Source of the DNA: Ginsengibacter hankyongi
Lineage (GTDB): Bacteria > Bacteroidota > Bacteroidia > Chitinophagales > Chitinophagaceae
Length of the DNA: 64,000 nt
Reading direction: 5' to 3'
Assembly (NCBI RefSeq): GCF_008710285.1
Contig: NZ_VYQF01000010.1
Span: 81,422-145,421 of the forward strand
Below are positions 35,593 to 47,110 of this stretch, piece after piece (positions within the stretch are counted from its first letter, which is position 1; each line of letters begins with the position of its first letter). The translations under genes were made by a program, and so were the position numbers. The notes below the pieces were generated by a model that was not told the DNA's origin, ran no database searches, and was given only the letters and a program-made list of their open reading frames with translations.

Positions 35593-35895
35593 TTATATTT
35601 TTGCACCCTTTATAAGCAGCACCGATTTTATAGATTGCTCTTTTAAATGTAAAAACGTTTTACGCTCTTCGTCGCTTTTAAAATTGTCAAAATCCTCTTC
35701 ATCCGCAAACTCTACAAGATGAATTTCGTAAGGCTTATCAATATGATGTTCTATAAATGTATTTTCTGTTGGCCGAACCCGCAGCAAAAGCCGTCCGTTA
35801 TATTTTAATATAGTTGGCATGGTAATGTCCTCAAACCGTTGAAATACACTTTCCTGCCCTTCATTAATGTAAACCAGTTGTAGTATAAAAATCAT
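35593..35895 (-). CDS. DUF1330 family protein
   Basis: A 100-residue dimeric alpha/beta-barrel protein of the DUF1330 type: LVYINEGQESVFQRFED at the start and EIHLVEFADEEDFDNFKSDE in the second half. Family members are small cytoplasmic proteins of unknown function, distantly related to antibiotic-biosynthesis monooxygenases. It lies about 40 bases beyond the start side of no obvious operon partner; the TlpA-like gene upstream may be co-transcribed (42-base gap). Confidence 0.8.
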   Translation of the reverse strand: MIFILQLVYINEGQESVFQRFEDITMPTILKYNGRLLLRVRPTENTFIEHHIDKPYEIHLVEFADEEDFDNFKSDEERKTFLHLKEQSIKSVLLIKGAKI

Positions 35896-35937
35896 TTTTT
35901 CTCTGTTTGTAAGGTTTACTTTTCTTCGTCGGGTTAA

Positions 35938-36528
35938 TTATAACAATCTCTTAAGTTGTTCATTGAAATAAACAAATGTATCTCGTCCCTTTGAAATTGA
36001 CTGCATATCTGCAATCTTTCCTTCTTTGTTAATAATAATAGTATAAGGCCATGCACTAAATAACTTAAATATGTAACGTCTTACTGTGTCGTTATTAGCC
36101 ACAATTTTGAATTTAAACGGATGTTGTTTAAGAAACTTCATTACGGTTTCAGTGCTATCATAAGTAATGGAAATGAAAGTCACTTTTTTACCTGCATACA
36201 ACTCAACTAACTTGTTTAGGTCTGGTATTTCGTTTATGCATGGCTGACAGCGTGTAAACCAAAAATTTAATACCACCACCTTTCCTCGTAGTTTTGAGAG
36301 TTCAATTTTTTCATTATCAATTGTCGTTGCTGTAAAGTCGGGAGCCGGAACACCAGTTAAACAACTATCCCTTTTTTGGAGCATAGCGAAGTAAACCGAA
36401 TCGATCTTTGTCAACTTACGTAATGTTTCAGAACATGCAGCGTATTGTTTATCATAAGATTGGGCTGCAGCGTTAGTGAAGCAGATACAGGCTATTATTA
36501 AAATGTATAATTGTTTATTGCTGTTCAT
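35938..36528 (-). CDS. TlpA-family thiol-disulfide reductase
   Basis: A 196-residue exported protein with a signal peptide (QLYILIIACICFTNAAAQ) and a thioredoxin fold. The sequence GVPAPDFTATTIDNEKIELS precedes the fold, VVLNFWFTRCQPCINEIPDL carries the redox motif CQPC, and the cis-Pro loop is at SAWPYTIIINKEG. It probably reduces disulfides in the periplasm. The gene runs just upstream of the DUF1330 gene on the same strand. Confidence 0.9.
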   Translation of the reverse strand: MNSNKQLYILIIACICFTNAAAQSYDKQYAACSETLRKLTKIDSVYFAMLQKRDSCLTGVPAPDFTATTIDNEKIELSKLRGKVVVLNFWFTRCQPCINEIPDLNKLVELYAGKKVTFISITYDSTETVMKFLKQHPFKFKIVANNDTVRRYIFKLFSAWPYTIIINKEGKIADMQSISKGRDTFVYFNEQLKRLL

Positions 36529-36650
36529 GGTGAATAGTAAGCATTGATTTTGGTAACCTATATTGTTTGTTGTTGAGTTAAAAAAAAGCGCAATTTAAAG
36601 CAAATAACATTTGCGGTATTGCTGCTGATGAATGAAGTTGACCGTTCGAT

Positions 36651-36702
36651 TAAATGAAATTATTCATCTTGCGGTTACATAACGGATAAACCTATTCGAA
36701 AT
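36651..36702 (+). repeat. Dispersed intergenic repeat, copy 1
   Basis: Contains the core ATAACGGATAAACCTATTCG (from 36679) preceded by an AT-rich ATTATTCAT segment. The core folds as CGGATA/TATTCG with a G-U pair. It is one of eleven like-oriented copies between 36.6 and 60.7 kb and fills part of the 334-base gap between the DUF2200 and TlpA-like genes. Confidence 0.7.
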
Positions 36703-36862
36703 AAAAGTAATCCTAAAAAGTAAACGCCAACAATACATTAAAGAGGTGTGCCGTTTGCAAGAGAGAGTGCCTACCGGGCAGGCAGGACACACAGTGTTTT
36801 TAAGAGTGGTGGAAACTGGCTTGCAAAGAAAAAAACCATCACACACAGAAAGTGGAAACTCT

Positions 36863-37228
36863 TTAGGCACTGCGTAAAATCTTTTCCATCTTTCTGCCCT
36901 TCGCCAACTCATCCACCAACTTATCCAAATACCTAACCTGCTGCGTCAATGAATCCTTTATTTCTTCCACCCTGTACCCGCAAATTATCCCGGTGATGAG
37001 ATGCGCATTAGGATTGATCGAAGCTTGCCGGAAGAATGTTTCAAAAGTCACATTTTCTTTCATCAGTTCGTTCAGCTTTTTATTATTGAAGCCTGTTAAC
37101 CATGTTAAAACCTGGTGCAATTCTTCTTTCGTTCTCCCTTTCTTTTCCACTTTTGCCAGATACATAGGGTAGACCGATGAAAAGGTCATTTTTGCTATTC
37201 GCTGATTTTGTGAGTTGGAATTATTCAT
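36863..37228 (-). CDS. DUF2200 family protein
   Basis: A 121-residue protein covering the whole DUF2200 family: IAKMTFSSVYPMYLAKVEKK, then HQVLTWLTGFNNKKLNE and ICGYRVEEIKDSLTQQVRYL with a C-terminal LVDELAKGRKMEKIL. The family is small, cytoplasmic and of unknown function. It is monocistronic and lies at the edge of the repeat-rich zone. Confidence 0.88.
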   Translation of the reverse strand: MNNSNSQNQRIAKMTFSSVYPMYLAKVEKKGRTKEELHQVLTWLTGFNNKKLNELMKENVTFETFFRQASINPNAHLITGIICGYRVEEIKDSLTQQVRYLDKLVDELAKGRKMEKILRSA

Positions 37229-37550
37229 AACATTTATTTTAGGATAACTCTTCCGGCAGCGTTTACATGGCAGGGCATAACGGGAACCATGAAACGCCTG
37301 CGATAATTACATTTCGCAATTTAATAAACCCGCTTTTACCGCCCACGGTAATTTGTCTTGCCATGAAGATAATTATTTTTGAGTTTGGTTGCAAGTGGCT
37401 GGCCCGTATAAATATAGCGGCTTCGTTTATGCGCTGTGTTAGTTTGTTATTTAAATGATTTTTTATGGGAGCATACTTTAACGCCTTGCCTGAATCCTTG
37501 ATTCTCTTTTATTTACCATCAAAATAACAATAAGGACGGTCCTCAAAAAA
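37229..37550. other. Spacer of 322 bases
   Basis: A 63-codon plus-strand frame at 37267-37458 shows no recognisable features and is probably accidental. No terminator or clear repeat copy is present; CATAACGGGAAC at about 37275 resembles the repeat core only loosely. Confidence 0.35.
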
Positions 37551-37895
37551 TCAATTAAACCAAACAGCATACCCTTGCCTTCTTAAATCCCAGGCGAGCT
37601 TTTCTTCCATTAGCAACGCTTGCTGCCGGGTCATCGCCTTTCGATTTATATGGTCATATAGGCTTGGCCGTAAGTAAGTACCGTATTTCTGGACAATATT
37701 GGCAGATAACTTGTGGCCTTTCTTATTTACATAACCGGTTTTATGTTGCGTGAACCGTTCCGCCGGGGTTTTGCTGGTCATTCCCACGTAGAGGCATTGC
37801 AGCACTCCATTAAATTGTGGATTAGCAGCCCTGAACTTTGCATTTTCTGTAAACACCCGTTTTGATAACTCTACAACGTAAACCTGGTATCTCAT
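37551..37895 (-). CDS. GIY-YIG-like nuclease domain protein
   Basis: A 114-residue protein. The opening YQVYVVEL and the later CLYVGMTSKTPAERFTQHKT match the GIY-YIG core (tyrosine, glycine and the Arg on the following helix), with a Glu in LLMEEKLAWDLR as the likely metal ligand. Between them lies an insert of about 20 residues. Such stand-alone domains can be DNA-nicking or mobile-element nucleases, or may be inactive binding proteins. It stands alone. Confidence 0.7.
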   Translation of the reverse strand: MRYQVYVVELSKRVFTENAKFRAANPQFNGVLQCLYVGMTSKTPAERFTQHKTGYVNKKGHKLSANIVQKYGTYLRPSLYDHINRKAMTRQQALLMEEKLAWDLRRQGYAVWFN

Positions 37896-38149
37896 TTTTT
37901 AAATAATTATTATGTGGCTTTAATTGGTGTCGCGCCTTCACTTAACTTGGGAGAAAGTTCAACTATTGTGGGGTTGAGACCAAATTTTTTTGATCAAAAA
38001 GCAAGCGACACCCCCCCAATTCCGGCTCCTGGTTTTAAAATGTTTTTATTGTTGATGTTAGTCACTCTTTAAAAATTGGCAATAACGTCAGTATTTACCT
38101 TTCGGGCAGGCACGTTGCCGGGTAGAGCAAAGGAAGTCACAATGTTATC

Positions 38150-38230
38150 GGATTACCTATCCAAAATAATATTTCTATTTAGTTGTCCAAAACGTTACGG
38201 TGAGTTATTTAATATTAAAATTTATTACCC
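38150..38230 (+). repeat. Partial copy of the long form of the dispersed repeat
   Basis: TATTTAGTTGTCCAAAACG and the following GGTGAGTTATTTAAT match the upstream half of the long copies at 51.7, 58.0 and 60.5 kb (TCCAAAACGTTTCGATGAGT). The hairpin core is not recognisable here. It sits in the 579-base gap 37896-38474, where no gene is seen. Confidence 0.5.
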
Positions 38231-38474
38231 TACAGCTACAGGGAAGAATTATGATGCGCATACCTGAACATTGCGGGCAGACTTTCCTAATTGCGGTTTT
38301 GTACTTATCTTCAAGAATGATTTTTTACCTGCTTGCTGCGGGCAGGTTAGGCTAACGTTGTTGAGAATGATATAAATTAGTTCAACAGCAAGCTTTACCA
38401 GGGCGTTTTTAGGAACACACTAATACCAATTATCAGGTTATAACAATACTCACCTTTCTTAACAAGAAAAAATT

Positions 38475-39134
38475 ATGGAAGAAAAAGAAAAAGTCACTCT
38501 AAATGAAACTTCCCGTATTGAAGCATTTAGCGATGGGGTTTTTGCAATTGCCATTACTTTGTTGATACTTGAAATCCATGTTCCGGTTGCAAAAGAAAAT
38601 GAAACACTACTGAGCAGTTTATTACACGAATGGACAAGCTTTCTCGCATTACTGATAGGCTTTTTTACCTTACTTGTTTGTTGGATCAATCATCATTATA
38701 TCTTTAGTATGGTTTACAAATCCAACAGCGTACTTTCATTAGTAAACGGTTTTAAATTATTGGTGGTAACAATTACTCCCTTTGCTACCGCATTATTAGC
38801 AAAAAATATTGCAACAAACTGGGAGCAGGCTGCAGTAAATATTTATTGTTTCAATTTTGCGTTGATGGGTTGCAGCATGACTTGTATCTGGCTTTATGCG
38901 AAACGTAAAGGATTCATTGACGCCGGTTCAGATATTAAATTAAGAAAAACAACGAGGCTTTATATTTTTGCTGGTGTTTTTTCAACATCTATCTGGCTAG
39001 TATCCTATATCAGTTTAATAGCTTGCCTGATATTGTTTATGATGATGTTTATTATTTTTATTTTTCCTGAAAAAATTATTTCATTACAATTGGGGAGAAG
39101 TAATAAAAAACGTATTGTTTTCTCCAAAGCCTAA
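38475..39134 (+). CDS. TMEM175-family (DUF1211) potassium-channel-like membrane protein
   Basis: A 219-residue integral membrane protein with about six hydrophobic spans. The signature RIEAFSDGVFAIAITLLILE at the first span is the hallmark of TMEM175, whose bacterial members conduct K+ without the usual selectivity filter. A single repeat of this kind assembles as a tetramer. It appears to be monocistronic. A relic of a histidine kinase follows immediately. Confidence 0.93.
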   Translation: MEEKEKVTLNETSRIEAFSDGVFAIAITLLILEIHVPVAKENETLLSSLLHEWTSFLALLIGFFTLLVCWINHHYIFSMVYKSNSVLSLVNGFKLLVVTITPFATALLAKNIATNWEQAAVNIYCFNFALMGCSMTCIWLYAKRKGFIDAGSDIKLRKTTRLYIFAGVFSTSIWLVSYISLIACLILFMMMFIIFIFPEKIISLQLGRSNKKRIVFSKA

Positions 39135-39190
39135 TTTACTCAAGCGTAGCCATCAGGCGACCTGGCTTCACACGACCAGAGAACAGTTGT

Positions 39191-39370
39191 TACCGTATTA
39201 AAGCGTATACGCAATTAATACAATTGACCTTCGAAAAGAAAGCGAAAGCTAATACTATTGCAACCGGAATGCTTACCGTAATGGATACACAAATAAATAA
39301 GCTTACACATCTTATTAATAACCTGCTTGAGAGCGCAAAAGCAGAAGGTGGCAAGCACCAGCCTAATTAA
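39191..39370 (+). pseudogene. Histidine kinase DHp-domain relic
   Basis: The frame YRIKAYTQLIQLTFEKKAKA and QINKLTHLINNLLESAKAEG is unmistakably the second helix region of a HisKA domain as in the kinases at 8077 and 40279. The phospho-His and everything before it are missing or out of frame, and a stop ends it without an ATPase domain. It is a fragment left by deletion, just after the TMEM175 gene. Confidence 0.75.
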
Positions 39371-39396
39371 CAATTAATTTATACTTTCCTTCTTTT

Positions 39397-39480
39397 AAAT
39401 GCAATTACTCATTTTATAAGTTGCATAACGGATAAACCTATTCGAAATGTAAGCAGTAGTTACAATATTAGTATAGCAGT
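39397..39480 (+). repeat. Dispersed intergenic repeat, copy 2
   Basis: TAAATGCAATTACTCATTTT leads into the core ATAACGGATAAACCTATTCG at 39425. Same orientation as the other copies; located between the kinase relic and the VOC gene end. Confidence 0.7.
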
Positions 39481-39536
39481 TCATTAATAATTTAAACATA
39501 CCAATGATAGAGGAAATTCCTTGGCAATGTCTGCGG

Positions 39537-40013
39537 CTATTTTGCATCAGCCGCGGCCGTCAACGCCCCGATGTCCAGTTTGATCATTTTCATCATGGAC
39601 TGCATAACACGTCCCGCTTTTTCGGTGTCGGGATCGCTGAGGAGCTCGGGCAAAATAGTTGGCGTCACCTGCCAAAAAAGACCAAACCGATCCTTCAGCC
39701 AACCGCAGGCGATCTCCTGGCCGCCGCTCTCAAGGAGTTTGTTCCAATAGTAATCAACTTCTTCCTGGGAGTTGCAGTTAATCGTGAGCGAGATGGCATC
39801 AGTCAGCGGATGACCGGGGCCTCCATTCATTAAAATGATTTCCTGTCCTTCCAGCAGGATGGATGCTACGAGCAGGGCGCCCTCAGGTCCCGGCGCACCT
39901 GGCGGGTTGCGGGTAACCCTGGTAACTTTTGAGTTCTTAAATATGGGAAGATAGAAATTCATCGCTTCTTCAGCATTGCTGTCGAACCAAATAAAAGGGC
40001 TTATCTTTTGCAT
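39537..40013 (-). CDS. VOC-family protein (PhnB-like), GC-rich
   Basis: A 158-residue PhnB-like VOC protein: QKISPFIWFDSNAEEAMNFY at the start, IILMNGGPGHPLTDAISLTI in the middle, CGWLKDRFGLFWQVTP near the end. It is a paralogue of the gene at 7396 with the same C-terminal extension (MMKMIKLDIGAL). The gene is visibly richer in G+C than its surroundings, which suggests acquisition from another genome. It lies between two repeat copies. Substrate unknown. Confidence 0.88.
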   Translation of the reverse strand: MQKISPFIWFDSNAEEAMNFYLPIFKNSKVTRVTRNPPGAPGPEGALLVASILLEGQEIILMNGGPGHPLTDAISLTINCNSQEEVDYYWNKLLESGGQEIACGWLKDRFGLFWQVTPTILPELLSDPDTEKAGRVMQSMMKMIKLDIGALTAAADAK

Positions 40014-40169
40014 AAAATGAATTTTTATAGTTCGTTGTTAGTAACAGCAAACATCATTCCCGAAGGTTATTTTTCGACCCCGCGCATTCTTAGGCTACCT
40101 TTAACCGAAAGTTGCGCTGTCGCCGGTTTTCAATGTTTATCGTTTATCATTTCTGTTCTTTTGTTTTTA

Positions 40170-40265
40170 ATAAAATTATTTATTTTACAACTTACCTAAC
40201 GGAAACATATATATTCGAAAAAAAGACTGAGCCCTGGTTTTAATTTATTGTCCTGAGTTTTTCCG
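40170..40265 (+). repeat. Dispersed intergenic repeat, copy 3
   Basis: AAAATTATTTATTTTACAAC precedes a diverged core (TAACGGAAACATATATATTC, 40197 on). The following TTATTGTCCTGAGTTTTT matches the right half of the 58 kb copy. It fills the gap between the VOC gene and the end of the PAS kinase. Confidence 0.6.
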
Positions 40266-40278
40266 GCATGTTTATTCT

Positions 40279-42594
40279 TTACGAGGGCAAGCTACCTTTT
40301 ACCGGTATGGTAAAATAAAAGGTGCTTCCCTTTCCTGCTTCACTTTCTGCCCATAATTTGCCATGGTGGCGCTGAATAATTTCATAAGAAATAAACAACC
40401 CGATACCCAATCCCTGGAAATGAACTGCATGTTCCTCCACACGGTGATACTTCTCAAATATTTTGTCCAGGCTATGTTTTGCGATGCCGATACCAAGATC
40501 TTTTACTGATACTTTTATCATATCTTCTTCCTGCTCCAGCGCTATAAAAACCTTATCTGCACCGGGCGAATATTTTATTGCATTGATTAATAAATTAACA
40601 ATTACCTGTTGCAGCCTGTCTTCATCTCCGGTTACTTCATCGTACACGTTACCTGTTTTAATAATGCTATGTGTTTTTGAAGTTAGCTGTACATTTTCAA
40701 CTGTATTTTCAATCATATTATTAAAATTGAAAGTAGTAAGAGTATAATTTAATTTGCCCAGCTGTATTTTACTTACGTCCAGCAATTCGCTTATCAATTC
40801 ATTGAGCCTTCTTACTGACTGGCTGGCTTTTTTTGCATATAGATTTGCTTCTTTGTTATTTCCATCTAACAAAAGTTCCAATATCTGTAAATAGGCCTGG
40901 GCCGTTGTAAGCGGTGTTTTCAATTCATGACTGGCAATACTGATAAATTCATCTTTTTTTTCTTCTCTTATTTTCTGGTCTTGTATATCAGTAAATGCGC
41001 CAACCCATTTTACAATCTTGTTGTCTTTATCTAAAACAGGTTCTCCTTTTGCAGCGTGCCATCTATATTCACCGTCTTTATTTCTAAGGCGCACATCAAA
41101 TACGTATGGTTCACCCGTAGTTAAGCTGTGTACCCATGCGGTATTAATGTTATCATAATCATCCGGGTGCACCAGTTCCTTCCAGGCTGCTTCACTTCGG
41201 GGCTCAATACCGGCATATTCTTTCCATCTCAAAGATGCAAACTCTGCGTTTCCTTGTGCATCAGTAACCCACACCAACTGCGGTAATGTTTGTGCAAGAG
41301 AACGGAAGCGTTCTTCGCTTTCTTCAATTTTTTTTCTTGCTTCAATTTGCGTTGTAATATCACGGGTAGTACCTGCAATTGCTTCTACTTTGCCATCCTG
41401 GTCTATAACGGGAGCAAAAATATAGTCGTAGATTCGATCGCCAAGCGTGGCGTGCGGAAATGAAACTTCGCCACGCACAGTCTTTTTTGTTGCAATCACT
41501 TCGTCTATTTCCCGCTCATGCATTTGGGCATGCCAAGGTTGGTATCCGACTTCTAACATTCGTTTTCCAATAGAATCGTCCCATGTTCGTCCCCACATTT
41601 TTAATAATGCTTCATTTGCGTACGTGAACCGGTAGTTTAAGTCAAATACATAAATAAGGTCGGGTGTGTTTTGAGTTATTGCCTCGTAAAGGCGTTTTCT
41701 TTCTTCTACTTTTTTTCTTGCTTGTACTTTTTCAGTTACCTCGGTAACGGCTACTATTACTCCTGAAATTTTTCCATCTTCGTCTTTCCGCGGATGATAA
41801 AGAAAATCGAAGTAAAAGACATCCTGCTTCCCGTAACGGTTAACCGGGATTGGAACTTCGTATCCGTGATAGGGCACACCAGTGTTTAATACGCTATCCA
41901 GCAACGGATGAACGACTTCTTCCACCTCAGGTAAGGAGGCAAACAAGGGATTTCCTACAAATTCAGCTTCTTTTTTATCTAGTAATTGCAGGTAAATATC
42001 GTTCGCCATTTCCACAATATATTGAGGTCCCCGTAAAATGGTTATACCAACGGGCGCCTGTTTCATTGTGTTGCGGAAACGGTCGTTGCTTTCTTTTAAT
42101 CTTTCCTCCGCCTTTTTTTTATCAGTGGTTTCAATAACTGTTACCAATACGCCTCCCACTTCACCGTCATTTTTTCTTATAGGGCTATACGAAAAATCGA
42201 AATAGCATTCTTCTACAAAACCATTTCTATTTAAGGGTAACATGAAATCCGGAAAACCAATCCCTTTTCCTTTCATTACTCCATCAAACATGGATGCTAT
42301 GATGTGCCATATTTCAGAAAACGTTTCAGGGGTGCCGATACCCAATGCCTGTGGATGTTTGGTAGTTCCCAGTATGGGACGATACCCGTCATTGTATAAC
42401 TGGATGTATTCACTGCCCCATGCAATGTACATGCCAAATGGATTATCGAGCATTACCGCAACCATTGTACAGAGGCTTTGAGGCCAGTCTGCAGGGTCTC
42501 CTAAAGAGGTTTTGCTCCAGTCTTTTGCTCTTATGAGTTCTCCCATCTCACCCCCGCCTCTAAGGAAATAATACTCAGAATTTTTACTGCCCAT
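40279..42594 (-). CDS. Multi-PAS sensor histidine kinase
   Basis: A 771-residue soluble kinase with four PAS-type modules (about residues 25-165, 175-295, 300-420 and 425-545), the first resembling the PAS modules of bacteriophytochrome-like regulators that begin with WPQSLCTMV. HisKA has SIASHELKTPL with His556; the ATPase domain carries the N box (NLLINAIKYSP), DLGIGI and GLGIGLFI. No receiver domain or regulator gene is near, so it is an orphan. A start at the same ATG is supported by the conserved opening. Confidence 0.92.
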   Translation of the reverse strand: MGSKNSEYYFLRGGGEMGELIRAKDWSKTSLGDPADWPQSLCTMVAVMLDNPFGMYIAWGSEYIQLYNDGYRPILGTTKHPQALGIGTPETFSEIWHIIASMFDGVMKGKGIGFPDFMLPLNRNGFVEECYFDFSYSPIRKNDGEVGGVLVTVIETTDKKKAEERLKESNDRFRNTMKQAPVGITILRGPQYIVEMANDIYLQLLDKKEAEFVGNPLFASLPEVEEVVHPLLDSVLNTGVPYHGYEVPIPVNRYGKQDVFYFDFLYHPRKDEDGKISGVIVAVTEVTEKVQARKKVEERKRLYEAITQNTPDLIYVFDLNYRFTYANEALLKMWGRTWDDSIGKRMLEVGYQPWHAQMHEREIDEVIATKKTVRGEVSFPHATLGDRIYDYIFAPVIDQDGKVEAIAGTTRDITTQIEARKKIEESEERFRSLAQTLPQLVWVTDAQGNAEFASLRWKEYAGIEPRSEAAWKELVHPDDYDNINTAWVHSLTTGEPYVFDVRLRNKDGEYRWHAAKGEPVLDKDNKIVKWVGAFTDIQDQKIREEKKDEFISIASHELKTPLTTAQAYLQILELLLDGNNKEANLYAKKASQSVRRLNELISELLDVSKIQLGKLNYTLTTFNFNNMIENTVENVQLTSKTHSIIKTGNVYDEVTGDEDRLQQVIVNLLINAIKYSPGADKVFIALEQEEDMIKVSVKDLGIGIAKHSLDKIFEKYHRVEEHAVHFQGLGIGLFISYEIIQRHHGKLWAESEAGKGSTFYFTIPVKGSLPS

Positions 42595-42929
42595 ATAAAA
42601 AACACCTACGGTTGAATTATAATTTTATCTTTTAGCTGTTGCCTCATCTGTTTGCACCTTAACTTACTATGCAACCATTGCACCAAAGTAAATATACTGT
42701 ACAAAAGGAGAAAAAAAATAAGATCTCGCGTAACGCTTTCGCTAAAGATTGTCGTCGTTAGTTCAGCAGACCAATGCGCTTCGGGAGTGGTTGATGTGAG
42801 ATTGTGAAATTTATAATTAAAAGTTCAATGTTATTACTATCGCCAAGATAAGTTTCTTGACGACCGAACTATTGAAATATGATGTGCACCCGTTTGAGGG
42901 TGAGGTTTTTAATGAAATTATCCTTTGTT

Positions 42930-43020
42930 GTAAATGCAATTATTCCTTTTATAACACATATAACGGATAAACCTATCCGAAGCAGACAATATAGGAGTAC
43001 AAGTACTTTTTTATAATCAC
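42930..43020 (+). repeat. Dispersed intergenic repeat, copy 4
   Basis: The core at 42960 has a perfect stem CGGATA/TATCCG (Watson-Crick throughout), preceded by AATTATTCCTTTTATAAC and followed by GTACTTTTTTATAATC, the right-end motif. It lies between the kinase start and the katG promoter. The remaining part of 42595-43186 shows no gene; a loose match to the TGTGGGC hairpin repeat lies near 42792. Confidence 0.7.
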
Positions 43021-43149
43021 CATCTTGCGCTAATTAATTAGGTGGAACTTACACCGGTAAGCATTCTATAACCTCAAAGGTTTTAAACCTCATAGAATCC
43101 ATCTATCATTTCATCAATAATATCAATTATAACTATTTAAAGATTATTG

Positions 43150-43157
43150 TAAGTTTG
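43150..43157 (+). promoter_or_regulatory. -7 promoter element of katG
   Basis: TAAGTTTG fits TAnnTTTG exactly, 29 bases before the katG ATG. AT-rich sequence just upstream (ATTATAACTATTTAAAG) could hold a peroxide-regulator site, but no known operator is clear. Confidence 0.5.
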
Positions 43158-43174
43158 ATGCTTAAAAAATCTAA

Positions 43175-45436
<2,262 letters not shown>

Positions 45437-45471
45437 TTACTTTATAAAGGAGTTACATAAAAAACTTAAAC

Positions 45472-45504
45472 AACAGGTGGCATGGAAATGGCCACCTGTT
45501 TGCA
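45472..45504 (+). terminator. katG terminator
   Basis: A perfect 10-bp stem (AACAGGTGGC 45472-45481 with GCCACCTGTT 45491-45500) and a 9-base loop end in T-rich sequence, 36 bases after the katG stop. Confidence 0.75.
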
Positions 45505-45574
45505 TTATACTGCAATTCATAAATTTCTGTTGTATGATATGGCCGGAGAGGTGTTCTCTTTCTTTAGATGACAT

Positions 45575-45660
45575 GGTTCATTTTATTTACATAACGGATA
45601 AAGCTATTCGAATAGAAACAATTGAGAAAGAAAAGCGGGACGATTGAGCTTTAGCCACCC
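45575..45660 (+). repeat. Dispersed intergenic repeat, copy 5
   Basis: Core ATAACGGATAAAGCTATTCG at 45591, followed by AAAGCGGGACGATTGAG, a tail shared with the copies at 59.8 and 60.6 kb. It lies between katG and the VOC gene; no other gene is visible in 45437-45769. Confidence 0.7.
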
Positions 45661-45769
45661 TTGGGTAAAGGGCTGGCCATAAAACCTTCGACCTCTTTTT
45701 GTACGTTCATATAGATATAAAATTCCGGTGTTTACTTTGCCGCTTTTTAATAGTTCGTTTTTTTTTTGG

Positions 45770-46207
45770 TTACTTTTGTGCGTTGGGTTTTGATTCAAAC
45801 TCTACCATCCATTCAATACCGTATTTATCTCTAAACATAGCAAAATACGAACCCCAGGGGCTGTCGCCAATAGGCATTTCAACAGTTCCGCCTGCTGAAA
45901 GCCCGTTAAATAATTTGTCTGCTTCTTCACGGTTTTCTGCAGTAACAAATATCTTAGACCTGTTTTCATTTTCATTTACGCGTCCTAAAAAATCCGGAAC
46001 ATCATTCGCCATTAAAATACTATTACCAATTGGTAAAGCAATGTGCATTATCTTATTTGCTTCGCTTTCTGGTATTGGATGTTCAGGGATTGATAGATCT
46101 TTGAAGCGTATAATTTTTGTGAACGCTCCGCCAAATACTGATTTGTAAAAGGTAAATGCTTCTTCGGCATTTCCGTTGAAGTTGATGTGAGGATTAACAC
46201 TTGCCAT
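45770..46207 (-). CDS. VOC-family protein (glyoxalase/PhnB-like)
   Basis: A 145-residue protein of another PhnB-like subgroup: SVNPHINFNGNAEEAFTFYK at the start, then HIALPIGNSILMANDVPDF, and AMFRDKYGIEWMVEF near the end. These proteins form dimers and may bind a metal at the shared site. It is 69 bases downstream of an AHSA1-like gene on the same strand and may belong to that transcript, a common association. Confidence 0.9.
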   Translation of the reverse strand: MASVNPHINFNGNAEEAFTFYKSVFGGAFTKIIRFKDLSIPEHPIPESEANKIMHIALPIGNSILMANDVPDFLGRVNENENRSKIFVTAENREEADKLFNGLSAGGTVEMPIGDSPWGSYFAMFRDKYGIEWMVEFESKPNAQK

Positions 46208-46276
46208 AATTTTTAATTTTTAGATTTTCAAATGGTGTTGTTTATAAACTTTTATTGTAAGACTTTTTTACGAAAA

Positions 46277-46774
46277 TTATTTTTTCGATAAAGTTGCCAA
46301 CAGATTTTCGAGGTTGCTTAATGACATTTTCATTCCTTGTGTAAAGCCATCCAATATTCTTTCCATCCTTTCACGAGATTCATTGTAAATAATGATGCTC
46401 ACATTTGTTGTTCCGTTTTCTTCGCTGAAAGTATGATCCCATTCAGAGCCCGGCAATTCAGGTTTTTCATTCTCGTCTGCAAAAGCATTGTACATTTTAA
46501 AGTTGGTCTTCGGCGTAATGGAAGTGTATTCCTGTATTGCCCAACGCTCTTGTCCTTCGGGGTTTACCATTGCATAAAATCTTTTGCCACCCACTTTGAA
46601 ATCCTGGTATTTTGTTTTTGCTGTCATTGGTTTAGGTGCAATCCATTGGTCAATAAGCTCTGCTTTAGTAAATGCATCCCATACCAATGACAGCTCAGCA
46701 TCAAATTCTCTTTTTATATAAACCGTTTTAGCTGCTTTGTCAACGGTAAAATCAAATAGCAAGTTGTTGTTCAT
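46277..46774 (-). CDS. SRPBCC / AHSA1-domain protein
   Basis: A 165-residue protein with the AHSA1 (Aha1 C-terminal-like) fold. It has [20 protein letters not shown] followed by [12 protein letters not shown], then the [20 protein letters not shown] strand, and ends with a long helix [15 protein letters not shown]. The fold forms a ligand cavity; the ligand is unknown. Its start overlaps the stop of the ArsR gene by 4 bases, so it is translationally coupled to its regulator. Confidence 0.92.
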   Translation of the reverse strand: MNNNLLFDFTVDKAAKTVYIKREFDAELSLVWDAFTKAELIDQWIAPKPMTAKTKYQDFKVGGKRFYAMVNPEGQERWAIQEYTSITPKTNFKMYNAFADENEKPELPGSEWDHTFSEENGTTNVSIIIYNESRERMERILDGFTQGMKMSLSNLENLLATLSKK

Positions 46775-47091
46775 TTTTTTTGTTTTTTCATTGTTGATAA
46801 TACTTTGTCGAGTTGATTAAACCTGGTTTCCCAAATTTTTCTGAATTGGTCAATCCATTTATCGATCTCTTTCATTTTTTCAATTTCAAGTGTGTAGTAA
46901 ATTTCCCTGCCATGCTGTTCCTGTTTTACCAGTTCGCATTCAGTGAGTATGCGCAGGTGTTTGGAAACAGATTGCCGGCTGGTGTTGAAGTTATCAGCAA
47001 TGGCGTTCGGCGTCATTGCCTGTAATGCAATTAAGGTGATAATCGCCCGCCTTGTGGGGTCGGCTATTGCCTGGAAAATATCCCGCCTCAT
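46771..47091 (-). CDS. ArsR-family transcriptional regulator
   Basis: A 106-residue winged-helix repressor: [20 protein letters not shown] at the start, then the recognition helix [20 protein letters not shown] and the wing [14 protein letters not shown]. It lacks the metal-binding Cys pattern of arsenic sensors and is of the kind coupled to AHSA1 genes. It is the first gene of an operon with the AHSA1 gene. Two AACnnnnnnGTT sites flank its -7 box and likely mediate autoregulation. Confidence 0.93.
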   Translation of the reverse strand: MRRDIFQAIADPTRRAIITLIALQAMTPNAIADNFNTSRQSVSKHLRILTECELVKQEQHGREIYYTLEIEKMKEIDKWIDQFRKIWETRFNQLDKVLSTMKKQKK

Positions 47092-47110
47092 ATGGTTTAT
47101 TTATTTGTGA

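Noticed and set aside
45604..45798. 64-codon minus-strand frame overlapping the VOC gene end
   Set aside because: It overlaps a well-supported gene, covers a repeat copy and has random composition.
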